Shown: positions 8,669-19,106 of the stretch, piece after piece
How positions within the stretch are numbered: the stretch's first letter is position 1
How the letters are laid out: each line of letters begins with the position of its first letter
Program-made: the position numbers and the translations under genes
The notes under the pieces: model-generated
What the model saw: only the letters and a program-made list of their open reading frames with translations
What the model was told of the DNA's origin: nothing
Database searches by the model: none
NCBI GenBank assembly: GCA_964200075.2
Contig: CAXNAA020000201.1
Span: 1-24,527, forward strand
DNA: 24,527 bases
DNA from: Sphacelaria rigidula
Taxonomy: Eukaryota > Phaeophyceae > Sphacelariales
Direction: 5' to 3'

Positions 8669-10678
8669 TTTCTCCTGTGACGATTGTTTTTGACGGTCTC
8701 TGGAACTCTCCCCCGCTCTTGTTCTTTCAGTTGGTCTCTCGCTTGCAGAACAGGTGTGTACGCTGGAGAACACCCCCTCGAAAAAGATCAACCAGACTTT
8801 TCTTCACTTTTGTCCCCCGCCTTCGCTTCCTTTTTTTTACGGTAGGCTACACTACGCCACGTAACCTAGAGAGGGAAAAATTGCGACGCTGGAACTGACT
8901 GGGGAAACCAAATGGATATATCTTTCCTTGATCAAGTTTTTACTCGTTGTATCGTGAAAACTATATTCCTCACTTCGGAGTTTATTTGTTCCGATTGATG
9001 TGAACTTTTCAGACACAACTTCCGTGAGTTCCTCTTCCCTTCCTGGATACTTGACAATATCAGAGTCAAGCTGAACCGATGATGTTTTGGTTCACTTTTC
9101 TCCTCGATAGCAAACGCGGAAAACGTGGCCTTCAAGCCTCGGATTTCCTTCTCCACACCTTGGAGTATGACAACCGAAACTCAACGTTTGTACGGACGTT
9201 CCGGAAAAGTACGCGATCTTTCTTGTCCGAACTATCAAAAACAGTACAAAAGAAGCAACGTGACACCCCTGACCGAACACGCGGAGTTTCAGAGTTTTCT
9301 TGTTCGCCTACGTCTCTTCCTCCCCTGCGCCCAGCAGACGACAAGCAGCACCACACAAAGGAATGGGCGCGCTGGGCTGCCTCTATATGATATAAACCAA
9401 TTTCTAATGAAAAAACAACAGGATATAAAACCAAGTAAAATAACAGAGGCTTCGCTGCTCGATTTCCCTCCTTCTCCTGAATATGTTCCACTTTTTGTAC
9501 CCCAGCCAAGACGACAAAATAACAAACAAATGCCTGACTGTAGGAATACAGAACAAAAAGGGGGTTCAGGGTATAGGGGCGGCGGAAGCAAGTGGTTCGA
9601 GATGGAGAAAAGACGCAGCGGGCGAGGCTGACTACTGTCCTTTCTTTCTCTGCGAACAACAAGGATACAGCAAATAATGCTCTCTCTGTCTTGTCTCTCG
9701 TTCGTCAACTCTTTCCTCTCTGGTGTCTCTCTCACTCTTCGACTGGGGCTAAAATGTGGGAACTGTCTTCTTCAATATTGAGATGACCCCTCCACCATAG
9801 CTTGGGGGGCCTCCGCACAGCTTACCCCCTCGTCCGGTTACAGCGTATCTGCTTGAATAAACAGCAACACATGATCCAGATGTTACGGCCATCAGGGGGG
9901 GAGGGGCGAGGGGGAAGGGGCTACTCGCTTTTCTGGTGCTTGCTGGAGCCGAGGGTGCGCATTCATGACCGAACACTCACGGGGACGAACATACCGGACA
10001 GCAAGGCACGCAGCTGGAGGCATCTGCCTTTGAAACAGGAAAGAGGGAATCAGGTTCGTGAGGGATATTTTTCGATGGGGGGCCACATCATGGATGACCC
10101 TGCCTAGGCAATGCCCGAGCTGTACAACATGCGATAGCAAATAAAACTCGTAAAATGACCATGAACACTAGACTGAACTCTTCTCCCTATGCCATCATGC
10201 TGACCCTATGTCCTCACGACTACCTTAGGGCAAGGCGAACCCGCCCAAAAAGCCAGCCCTCAAATACGCACTCTCGCCCACAGAAGAAAGGGCCGCCCTT
10301 GAACATTCTTCGATGATCACATACCTTTTCTGGCAGCAGATATGCGCGCGCGTGGACAGCTGTTCCAAGAGTGCCGGCGTTGAAAATGAAAACTTTGTGA
10401 TGAATGCAGAGGATGCTTTCGAGGTACTTGTTGTTGAGTTGTCGACAGAATGTCAGTATAGGACGACACGTAGGAGCTTATTGAACGCCCTTGGGGCTTC
10501 GCTTGGGCACGTCCTGTTACGACAGCATATTGTATTACCATCATCCAATACAATTGCTCCAAAAATTAGTTGCCCGGCGTCTATTCAGCACAGTTTTTGC
10601 GCTACAACAAGCACCAGACCCACCTTGTTATACCCGCCACACCATAAGAGCACTGGATAGAGGGTGAAAACAGAAAAT
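8669..10678. promoter_or_regulatory. Divergent upstream region between the two genes
   Basis: 2,010 bp separate the two start codons, so both promoters and both 5' leaders should lie here. Pyrimidine-rich leader-like sequence precedes the helicase ATG, and a CT-rich tract lies at 9679-9742. I could not place transcription starts or a convincing TATA box. AT-rich GATATAAA repeats near 9390 and 9421 are candidates only. Open frames at 9125-9631 (plus), 9662-9132 (minus) and 8852-9091 (minus) are near chance length and unrecognised. Confidence 0.55.
9679..9742 (+). promoter_or_regulatory. CT-rich (GA-rich on minus) tract
   Basis: About 64 bases are dominated by CTCT and TCTCTC blocks, read as GAGA blocks on the minus strand. 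It lies roughly midway between the two divergent start codons. Such tracts are common in promoters and 5' leaders; a role here is inferred from position only. Confidence 0.35.
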
Positions 10679-10811
10679 ATGTCGAGTGCTTTGCGAGTGG
10701 GAGTTGTGCGTGCGATGCGACCGGTGGCTGCTGCCGCTCGGCAGCAACCGCGCAGGGGAATGGCGAACAACCCTGCGGAAATCAGGGCACGCCAGGAATT
10801 GCTCAGTGCAG
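10679..10811 (+). CDS. COX7A: Cytochrome c oxidase subunit 7a-like protein, exon 1 (residues 1-44 and first base of 45)
   Basis: The ATG at 10679 is the first in this frame and has A at -3. Residues 1-28 are rich in Arg and Ala, with arginines at 6, 11, 14, 21, 25 and 26 and no acidic residue. This is the pattern of a cleavable mitochondrial presequence. The exon continues AEIRARQELLSA and ends GCA G|GTAACA in phase 1. The split codon is completed by AT at 18093 to give Asp45. The assembled protein reads QELLSADNPQPTWLKNG, which follows the animal COX7A pattern (Q.LF..D...P..LK.G). COX7A is a small single-span subunit of respiratory complex IV in the inner mitochondrial membrane. The assignment rests on the pattern and the exact splice fit; no transcript was seen. 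Confidence 0.82.
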
Positions 10812-12117
10812 GTAACAAGAGTCGGAGCCACACTCAACGCTCAACTCGCCACGTTGGTGGTGTTGCTGCCGAAACCAGCACCCACCTACCCTCGTGGTGG
10901 TGTTGAGTTTGTGTAGGCATGTTTTAGACGCTACGAGGAACGTACGGAGCGGGTTTTGTACTGCTCCTGCTTCTTGAATTGAGCCCTATGCCACTAAGGA
11001 ATCGATCTCCCGACACCCGATCTGCTATTATAGTTTCTCTTCTGGTTGACCAAAGTGGGTGCCTCCCAGCTTCAGGTTCGCGGTTTCGTGCATTCATCGA
11101 CCAAGCCGCGCGAACCATTGCGTGGTACTGTAGTGTAGAGGAGAGATAACGCGTTATTGTGGCGATCGTAGCGGGAAGCACGACGTATTTTTTACCTGTT
11201 CCCGTGTCATGGTTATGCGGAGCTGCTGCTGCTGTTTAATGGCAGTGACTTGGCGCACACAGCAAAGCGGTTCGCAGTTGGCTCCCCTGCAGGTGTGGCA
11301 AAAACATCTGTACTACAGAATACTTGCTGATCGTACTCTCTGAATGGACTGTACTGTCTCGAGTGCAGAAATATCGTACTGAAGGCAGTGGACCAGGGTC
11401 TAAATGCTTACCCACGTGACCTCGTTGAAGGAACACCGCCAAGATGCTCCGAGATTGCATGTACCGATCTCAAGAACGCGTACTCAAGGAGCTCCCAGAC
11501 ATGGGTATGCCTCTTAGACGACATCGATTGCGGCTGCACCATTCGTTCGATACATGCAACCCCACCCCCCAAAAAATATTTTACGGGATCGAGCTTTGAG
11601 GCGTTCGTCACTGCGATTCACATCACTGTACGGTGCAGGGTACCACCCATCGAGCATCCAATACTGGACAAATTTCAGCCCCCTTCAGGTGTGCATGGTG
11701 ATTGAACTTGAGCTGTACCGGTGCAGCGTTGTTTTGTCGTGTGCTGAAAGTATGTCGCCAAACGTCTGATCGTTATACAGCGTGCGCACGCCAGACACCA
11801 GATTGCTGAGTCCCGTCCGGATAATTGGCGTATGCGATCGTACCGCAGTAATTGAAACCCATCCGCCGCGATGCAGCACACGGAATGTAGAGGAGTATTT
11901 CACCCTCACTTGCCATTGATGCCCTGGCTCTACCTGACCCACTGCGGCGATTGTACTGGGCTGGTGATGATCCATAGACAGATGGGAAATGGATATATCG
12001 CTTCTTCGAGACTCAACGCAGGTTCAGTGTGCTGCACAACAGTTGTACCGCAGGTTACGGGGTATATCATATCACCCCGGGCGACATTAGACATGAAACG
12101 TTTGGACCAAGTGTTTT
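10812..12117. other. Intron stretch without recognised features
   Basis: Only short open frames. A weak inverted pair lies just inside the donor (CACTCAAC near 10829, GTTGAGTTTG near 10902). Nothing assignable. Confidence 0.45.
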
Positions 12118-12344
12118 GGTGAAGGTTGCAAGGGTAGGTCGGGTAGGGCAAACCGTATACCCGGGCATTCTGAAAAGTCGTTTTTCGTATTGAAATAATT
12201 GGGTCGGGTATTGAGATAATCCCCGACTCTACCGAATATTTGGGTAGAGTATTGAGATCACACCCAAATTATCCTGAACTAGGTGAGAGTACATACCCGG
12301 GTACTCGAACGCAAATGGCCTACCCCACCTGTCCGGTGAAGGTT
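12118..12344. mobile_element. 207-bp palindromic element with 10-bp flanking repeat
   Basis: The element at 12128-12334 is flanked by the perfect direct repeat GGTGAAGGTT at 12118-12127 and 12335-12344. Its ends are imperfect inverted repeats (GGTCGGGTAGGGC on the left; GGTGGGGTAGGCC as the reverse complement on the right). The centre carries a stem ACTCTACC / GGGTAGAGT at about 12227-12251, and GTATTGAGAT recurs inside. A 9-11-bp duplication would suit a Mutator-like MITE; the superfamily is an inference. Confidence 0.65.
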
Positions 12345-13292
12345 CTGTCGTTCCTGGAGATCTCGTTTATCGAAATATCTCTCGGCAGAATACCAGACAT
12401 CACAACAACGATGATTCCCCATGTTGTTTGCAATACGTTCACGTTGTTAGCTCAGCTGGATCCTTCGACGATCAGTCGAAGTACGACAATCATTAAATCG
12501 GATCAATCCAAACTTACAATTGCGACAGCCCTTCGGTCGTGGGCCACTGGGGCTGACCAAAAGAAATATTTTTCGTCACCCCGGGTGATACTTCTCGTAT
12601 AGCACCCATGGCAGTGTGTACGGGGCGTGCATCGATATCTACCAATGTTAATGCATGCCTAACATTGCGGTGATATTCACTTGGGCGATAATCTCTTCGA
12701 GGGGCAACTGAGTTATTGGAGAGAAGACGAACGGAGATGAGCAACTGTTGTGATTCGCCTGCGGTATACCAAGTAGCTGTAGTGGTCGCAAGAATGCTTC
12801 AACTCGTGAAGGCTCAGGAGGTGCGTCGTGAAGGTGGTATGTGTGCATCTCGCAGATGTTGTTGACTACAGGTGGAACCAAGGCAACAAAGCAGGATGGT
12901 AAAAATATATATTGTAGTGCTTGTCGGGTCCTCGGGTCTCGTTACGCTGGGTGCACGTAGGGTACCGTGCACTGCACCAATGAGTGCAGTGAAGAAAACA
13001 ATCAGAAAGAGCCGTTGCGATGTTTTGCTTCATTTCCTCTCAAGAACCGGTGCACATGAGAGATTGAAAAAAAGAGGCGTTTCCCTCCTCATTTGTTCGT
13101 GTCGTCGTGGAGTTTATCCCGCGTCGCGCTTGTTGTCCTGTAAGTGGCGGAATAAAATGAGGCTTCCTTCCACTACGTTATGTTTCCTCACGGTTGAAGG
13201 ACTCTCGTGCTCTCAGACTGGTTTCAAGGCAAGCTCAGCTCAAGGTGCGAGACTCAACCCTTCACGATACGTGCTGCAGATTCGCCAGGGCA
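12345..13292. other. Intron stretch, possible diverged inverted pair
   Basis: Sequence around 12500-12600 (CACCCCGGGTGATACTTC) resembles the reverse complement of 12068-12117 (TATATCATATCACCCCGG). This suggests an older foldback into which 12128-12334 inserted, but the match is weak. A small perfect hairpin AATGTTA / TAACATT lies at about 12643-12666. No gene was recognised. Confidence 0.35.
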
Positions 13293-13562
13293 GGTCCGAC
13301 AGCCAAAATTTGCCACCGTATTTCTTTCACTTTGGCGCTGTTTAGGTCAACTCCTATGAGAGCGTTTACAAATTTATTTCGCAATGATTTTAAACGACTT
13401 TTTTTTCTTTGCCGTAGTAGTGTATTGTGTGCCCGTTTTACCATGACATGGAAAAGAAAAAAACTCCTCTGAAATCGTTGCAAAATAAAAAATTCAAACG
13501 CTCCCCTAAGAATTGGCCTTAGACCCACTTTTGTGGCAACGGATCTCGATGTTTTTGGGACC
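13293..13562. repeat. Imperfect foldback, about 270 bp
   Basis: The outer ends GGTCCGACAGCC and the reverse complement of GGTTTTTGGGACC-type sequence match loosely. The inner arms match well: AGAGCGTTTACAAATTT against GGAGCGTTTGAATTTTT (reverse complement of the right arm), then GATTTTAAACGACTTTTTTT against GATTTCAGAGGAGTTTTTTT. The loop lies around 13405-13440. No target duplication was seen. Confidence 0.65.
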
Positions 13563-13673
13563 CCGATTTTGAAAAAAAAAATTGGGGGACTCAAATTCGT
13601 GGATTCCAAATCGGGGGGACCGTTTTATGGCACAGACGGTACAGTATCACAGATTTGTGATACGGTTCTGTAC
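13558..13673. repeat. Two short hairpins beside the foldback
   Basis: The first is GGGACCCCGATTT at 13558-13570 paired with AAATCGGGGGGACC at 13608-13621. The second is a perfect 8-bp stem GTATCACA / TGTGATAC with a 4-base loop at 13644-13663, extended outwards by GGTACA / CTGTAC. Either could be part of a degraded element. Confidence 0.6.
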
Positions 13674-14224
13674 TCAGACGGTCATTTTCTGCCATGAGCG
13701 TGGTACTGTGTACTCGTGCATGAAGCCGGAGAGCAGGCAGGTGGTGAACAATCCTTCGAGTACAGTGTCGTACTTTGGTACCCTACTGTAATAGTGTGCA
13801 GGACACTACATCAGTACAGTGCATGATAATGCCGTGTGGTAGTACATGATGGCACAGGCGATATTGCGAGAAGAGAGAATAAACCAAGGGTCGGACTAAT
13901 ACTGATTCGTCTGGAAATTACTTGGTTTTAAAACTGATTCAACTCGTACGAATCAATCCCTAGGCTTTGTTTTCAGCGTTGTAACCCAGGTACACGCAGC
14001 CCGGACACGTGAGATGGCGCAAAAGTTGTGTGGATACCCCTTGGACCAGCGGTCAACTTTTTTCTCCCTTTTGGGCAATCAAGCCGAAAAAATCGTCGAT
14101 TTGGTGATTCTTAGTCGTGACGATTCGTCCCAACCGTGGAACAAACAGTGCGCGAGCAGAGTTCAGTAGTGCAGCGACAACAGCTAGGAGAGTACAACGG
14201 TTGCGTCCATCGTGGTGATGCATG
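13674..14224. other. Intron stretch without recognised features
   Basis: Several GTAC-centred short palindromes (for example CGAGTACAGTGTCGTAC near 13760). No gene or repeat partner was recognised. Confidence 0.45.
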
Positions 14225-14465
14225 TTGTCTTTCCCTTGTCCAAAAAATAATATACAACCATCCATCCCCAAACAATCTTTCTATCTTTCCATGAAATCTA
14301 TTTTCTTTCCTTTATCCAAAAAATTGATGAGATTGACTAAAGATGGGGAGGGTTTTGGACAAGGTAAAGACATTTTTTGTAACATATTATTGATGATTGC
14401 AAAGGGATAACTAATTGATAAAATGATCGAAGATGGATTTTATTTTTTGGACAGATGAAAGACAA
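14225..14465. mobile_element. 241-bp element with nested double inverted repeats
   Basis: Outer ends: TTGTCTTTCCCTTGTCCAAA at 14225 and its near reverse complement ending at 14465 (TTTGGACAGATGAAAGACAA). An inner pair of the same motif lies at 14301-14326 (direct) and 14353-14372 (inverted). So four copies of one motif are arranged as an inverted repeat within an inverted repeat. The interior is AT-rich. There is no clear target duplication and no coding capacity. The structure suggests a MITE, or a MITE inserted into a sister copy. Confidence 0.7.
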
Positions 14466-16887
14466 TGAATCCTGCGTTTTACGGCATACATTATTCGCCA
14501 TCGCCATGTGTGTTGGATGCACCTCGTCTGGAATATTACGATCGCCGCAGGGTACGGTGTCAGCACTTGTTATCCGCTTGTCAAACCCCGTGCGAAGTTG
14601 CTTCAGCAGCTGAGCCGGGCAGTAGGCACGCCCTGTGCTTTCACGAGACTGTCTTCTGCCGCCGTTGCAAAAATATCGAACGCCTCGTACTCTAGTATTG
14701 TACGTCAGTGCTCGTACGTCACGTCAAAAACATCGGAGGGAGTCACGATCTCGGAACGATCTCCCCTGATTTTCTCGCACCCGATTTGGTCCAAATCCGT
14801 GTCCATCAAATGCGTTCCCCCATTTAGAAAAAGTCGACATTTGTGTTTGCCATAGAAGTTGGTCTTGAGACAGTCTTGCGTCAAAATATATTTTTTTCAT
14901 GTTTCGGAACGAAATTCAAGCCCTTTTCATCCCCTCGCGCACTGCTGCAACGCCCAACCCCAGATGTAGACGCATGGGCTTATCGATTGTGGTCAAGATG
15001 ACATTTTAACGAAGTTTTAGCGCATAGCAGGGACGACGGTGCCTCCTGCCCTGAGCATACCTGTTATCCATACCGGAATGACCTTTTCTACCGATTGTCA
15101 TTATCCAGAGGGTGTGCCAGCACTGATCTATGTTCATTTACCAGCTCTGCACCCTCTCAAGAGATCATAATATTGAAGTGAGAGCACCACCATGTCCATA
15201 AATGCACTCACTTACGGTACACACGAAATCTGGGCTCCGAGCTACTCATTTTGTGGGCCTATCGGCGGTATATCGGTATTTGCTTGATTTGATTTGCTCT
15301 TTGGCCGACATGAGCTAGAACTTGGTGCACGTTCTGCCTGTGTTGTCCAGCCAGTGCCCCAAGTTTTATGGTGGTGCCTCTGCCCACGGTCGAAAAAAGC
15401 ACAAAGTCTCCGTACTTCAAGTGCAACGATTTTTGTATGCGGGCCGAGGGCGGGGAGTCATAAAATACAGGGCATGCATTCGGCTTTTGTTTTTTCGCAC
15501 ACAAGACTGTAGATCGCTACTTCCCTTGGCAGTGATCGGAAGGAGGTTTGAGGTTTGGTTTCCCCGGAGATTGACAGTCATTGTTAGAACGTTATTTTAA
15601 TAAGTTATTTTCTTGTTGCTGAAGCCGCCATATCGGAACGGAAACCCGGGATACGCGCCAAGCACGCGCCTTTGCTTTCGCCACGTGGATACTAGCTGTG
15701 ACTTAACTTCCATCCGGCAGTTGAGGTATCTGACGCCAAAGGTGTGCTGGACACCGAGGCCCCTACACTGGATTCATGATGTGCTTGTGCGGTCGTCGGA
15801 GGTGCGCGCACTCCTTCGATACAGATCCGGTAATTTTCCAGGGGCCGGGCGGACGCAATGTAATCGTAAATCTCATCTCGGGAGTTTCACCCGGATCGGT
15901 TAGGAAACCCACCTCGAGATTCTTCTGAAATTCGACAGCTGCGCCGCCGAATGATGTCCCCTTGGATACATCCTATCGAGATCGCCCGGTGGAGGGGATC
16001 TTTAGAGGCAGTGTCGGGCATTGCTCCTAAAGAAAAATCAATGTTGGGTTGTTTACCACACCGGGGGATAGATACATCCCGTGACCTACAGAACTGCCCG
16101 ATGTTCAAGCAGTGCCAGCGAAGATTTTTGCAGTCATGCCAAGGGCAGTAATGCCCCCATTTATGTCGCTAATACCGCGCATCCGTAACTCACCGAGGGA
16201 AGCCGGGGAGAAGCGCCGCCGTGCGCCCAACATGATCCCAGCTCGTGACGACTTCGATTTGTCTTGTTTGCGGTGGTATCAGCGCGAGTTGGACTCAAGT
16301 GCAGCCCTGCTATATATTGTACGTGGCAGAGAATGACCGCACCGTGAGTGCCAAGTTTTGTGACGCCATCCTCACGAGAAGCATGCTTTCAAGCCCGAAC
16401 CGTAACGAAACGGCACATTTTTATCTAGCATGAGATGGCTCGCCTCAAGCGACTCATCGTGGAAGATCTTCCTGGTGCCTATTTTTCGGCCCGACAGCAT
16501 TTGCCAGATACGGATCAGCCAACTACGCCTGTTAGTTCGGCGAACGCGGATGTATGACTCGGAGAAGCCACCGCAGCTCCTCAATTCGGAGACATGGTGG
16601 GCACAACTCTTCAACACCCTTTACGGTCGCTCAGACATCGCCTCGATAGTAAGGAATGAAACCTGCGGGGGACTGGGGGCTCGTGGAAACAACCGGCTGG
16701 TGGTGATTATGGCGTTTTTCCCCGACGAGTTTCAGCTGGAAAGATGTAATTGGTCACAGCGGTACAGCGGACTCCCTCGAGCCCAGATGAATTATGGCCG
16801 CCTGAGACCCGTGGATTGAAAAGGGTGATGGTGAAAGAGCGAGGGATGTGCCCACCCGTTGTGTGAACCCAGGCGATAATTCGACGA
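14466..16887. other. Intron stretch, partly GC-richer, unassigned
   Basis: Many overlapping open frames (for example 16430-16819 plus, 129 codons; 15504-15259 minus, 81 codons) with no recognised domain. From about 15600 the base composition shifts towards G+C compared with the AT-rich element at 14225-14465. I see no repeat ends or target duplications to define an element. Confidence 0.4.
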
Positions 16888-17113
16888 CAATGTTTTCGTG
16901 AGATTGAGAGTAGAGGATACGATTGAGAGTGAAAAGCGGTCAACTGATGAATGAAGCGTTTCAGTTCCGAAATACCCTTCCACGAGGCCAGATATGCCTT
17001 CTGTAGTAGCTTGCCACTGAGACCCTTGATATCCCTGAGAAGGATATCGACGTGTACCTGTCGGCACACGCCAGTGATGGAGGCGAAGAAGAGCGCACAC
17101 GGAATGAAAAAGT
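16888..17113 (-). repeat. RDIKGL repeat, copy 1 (coding-derived?)
   Basis: Shares about 225 bp with 19107-19338 (same orientation), starting with AATGTTTTCGTGAGATTGAG, and its right half with 19648-19793 (inverted). On the minus strand it reads ITGVCRQVHVDILLRDIKGL within a 197-codon open frame (17300 to 16707). The protein motif persists in all three copies despite many base changes, which suggests descent from a coding sequence. I do not recognise the family. Confidence 0.6.
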
Positions 17114-18092
17114 GGCTAAATTGAAGCGAGTGATCAAAACCACTCTCAATCTCACGAACACGCTGAGAGTAGTCTATATTCGTTGTGAAATGTTGTAGAA
17201 ACCCTTCAGAGGTATGGCCTCTAGGCGGTACCCGTGGGTGGTTCGGAAAGGATCGGAGGATCGCGCACGGGAATGTAGGAAAGCAGTTGGAAACCGACAC
17301 GGATGTGTTTTCCGCTCACGCCTGTGGAATGTGGTTGCCGCAGAAAGTACCCGGGACCGAAAATCACAATTGGCCGGTTATTCTGCCGGCTTGGTGAGTA
17401 ATCTCAACGTGATGGTGTAGTTTTGCTTCACACCCGGTACAACGATGCACCACGTATCTGCAACGACAAGGAGTTGGAAATGTTCGACAGGCGCACAGCG
17501 GAAACGGTCGCTCTTCCTCCGGAAGTGCTATCGTCAAGAACGTTGGCGGCTGGGCGTCCGGCACTTCTTTGCGCATGGCTACTACAGTGCAGTGTTTCTT
17601 GCGCAACCGAATCCGCATTGATATCCCGTTTATCCGAGGAGGCATCCCGTCTGAAGCGTGTCCCCGCGCTCCTGTGTTGCGTACGCTACATTTTCTGGCG
17701 GTGCATTCTGCTTGCATTCAAAATACCCCTCGGTGCTTAGAGTCGCTTCCGAACGCGATATTTCCCGCTGATGGATCGTGTGATGGCCGTTGTGCCTTCG
17801 CTCGAGATATACAGCGCCCATACTAGTGCAGCGTTGTGTGACCGCGTATGCAGTCGAATGTTTTACCGCTGAACCTCTTGACGCTCGGAAAACAGAAAGT
17901 TGAAAAGCGTCTTGACTTTCAGTAGTTCGAGAATGCTGTTCCGAAACGACCGTCGCCATTATCATACTTTTCTGCAGCCCAGCGATTCGTCAAAACTTGA
18001 TCCGGCATAGTAGGTGAATACATGTGCTAACAGAACAAGACCATCCCTCTGCTGTATCATGTTCCGGAATATTTTATGTTTCTCTTGCGCAG
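17114..18092. other. Intron stretch before the last COX7A-like exon
   Basis: Open frames up to about 117 codons on both strands without known motifs. The 3' end holds the pyrimidine-rich acceptor region of the COX7A-like exon. No repeat was recognised. Confidence 0.45.
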
Positions 18093-18241
18093 ATAACCCT
18101 CAGCCTACCTGGCTGAAGAACGGCAAAACCGACGGTATAATCGCTGCGGCTGGGGGCTTCATGGCCTTCTGCGGCTTGAGCCAGGTCCTGTACTACTTGT
18201 CCAAAATGTCTAAGGGCAAGGGGAAGATTGAGGTATCGTAG
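18093..18241 (+). CDS. COX7A: Cytochrome c oxidase subunit 7a-like protein, exon 2 (residues 45-93)
   Basis: The exon begins AT, completing Asp45 with the G at 10811, and ends at TAG 18239-18241. It encodes DNPQPTWLKNGKTDG, then one hydrophobic span at about residues 59-80 (IIAAAGGFMAFCGLSQVLYY), and a basic tail (KMSKGKGKIEVS). COX7A proteins have the same order: a short matrix part with a P..LK.G..D motif, a single membrane helix and a short charged tail. The total of 93 residues including presequence is in the usual range for the family (roughly 80-115 in animals). The third codon positions are mostly G or C, unlike the surrounding intron. A plant-type COX7a-like or another small complex IV subunit is the main alternative. 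Confidence 0.85.
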
Positions 18242-19106
18242 ACGGAGCGACGACGCAAACGCCAAGACACGCAACTCAACGTTAGGCGACGGTGAAATCT
18301 TGGCTGGCTGGCCCTGTACTTCCCAGCTGCACCTCTCGCGCAGTTGTTGTTGCAGCTAGAAGCGATGCTTTGAGGGGCGGCGGAAGGGACGTCGGGTGCG
18401 CGGCGTCCATGTTTTTTTCATGCCGTTGTGCCTCAACTGCGGGAGGGGAGTAGAAAGTTCATGCGGCAGTACGGCAGTTTGTGAACCAGGGAAATCACGC
18501 TGCTCCCTGCTGGAATCGGGATGTATCTGGTGCCTTGTGGGAAGGAGGGAGGAGGTTATGCTCCAGCCGCTGAATGAGGGGAAGGGAGTGGGTGGGGTAT
18601 TCCAGCGCACATATCTGCGTCGTAGTTTCTCGCTTGTGATGGTTTTTACATTTTGGTTGAAAGATTTAATATGATCTTCAATTAAGGGGAATGAGAAGCC
18701 CCATGAAGAGCTCACCAAGATGGTGGGGAAAATCTCGTTTTGCCTGCTACATCATTCGACCAGCGTGTCTAGGTATTAATATGGTGCGGGCAGTGATATC
18801 ATCGCCCATGTCCTCGCAGCAGCCGCACTTTGAACTTTGCTGACCCATGCTTCGACGGGGCCACACATGAACAAGCGCAGGAACGGACGTGTTGTATATG
18901 AGACAAATACATACTAACAAATATTTGTCAACTGTGTCTGTACCACAGTACGCTGCTTGTCAGAACATGCAACTTTATTCTCACGCAGTGTCCGTTGAAG
19001 GGATTGATAGCTCCTGGCACCCACGCGTGTCTGTCTCAATCTCTGATCCCGCCAAGATCAAGGCGCGCGCGGACTGGGTTCCTTCACCTGATACTGATTA
19101 TACTTG
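18242..19106. other. Downstream region of the COX7A-like gene
   Basis: Should contain the 3' UTR and polyadenylation site of the COX7A-like gene. No AATAAA was seen close to the stop codon. Open frames (18356-18718 minus, 18396-18674 plus) are unrecognised. Confidence 0.4.

Larger units (their letters stand above)
10812..18092 (+). other. COX7A: COX7A-like gene intron, 7,281 bp
   Basis: Donor GTAACA at 10812 and acceptor TTTCTCTTGCGCAG ending at 18092, with a pyrimidine-rich run before it. Joining them restores a codon and a family-like protein, so I treat it as one intron. An additional small exon inside cannot be excluded but is not needed. It contains at least four small mobile or foldback elements and one copy of the RDIKGL repeat. 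Confidence 0.8.

Noticed and set aside
8669-8791. In-frame extension of the helicase upstream of 8668 as an alternative N-terminus
   Set aside because: The extension has no ATG (its first codon at 8791 is TTG), while the ATG at 8668 has a strong context.
9590-9605. GTGGTTCGAGA as a possible tRNA B box
   Set aside because: No matching A box, acceptor stem or anticodon arm upstream. No tRNA-like fold was found elsewhere either.
9125-9662. Overlapping open frames of 168 (plus) and 176 (minus) codons between the two genes
   Set aside because: They occupy the same bases on opposite strands, are near the length expected by chance, and neither has a known motif. The region is better explained as promoters and leaders.
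10664-10678. Earlier start for the COX7A-like protein at 10664
   Set aside because: That codon is GTG. The first ATG is at 10679 and gives a better presequence without acidic residues.
12872-13345. 157-codon plus frame
   Set aside because: It runs into the foldback at 13293 and has no recognised domain. Composition is not distinctive.
16112-16819. Chain of plus-strand frames (LRWYQREL, MARLKRLIVEDLPGAYFSA, FFPDEF) that briefly looked like a histone, helicase or replication protein
   Set aside because: No Walker A, Walker B, histone-fold or HUH motifs, in-frame stops between the pieces, and several frames open at once in a GC-richer block. I regard it as chance or unidentifiable.
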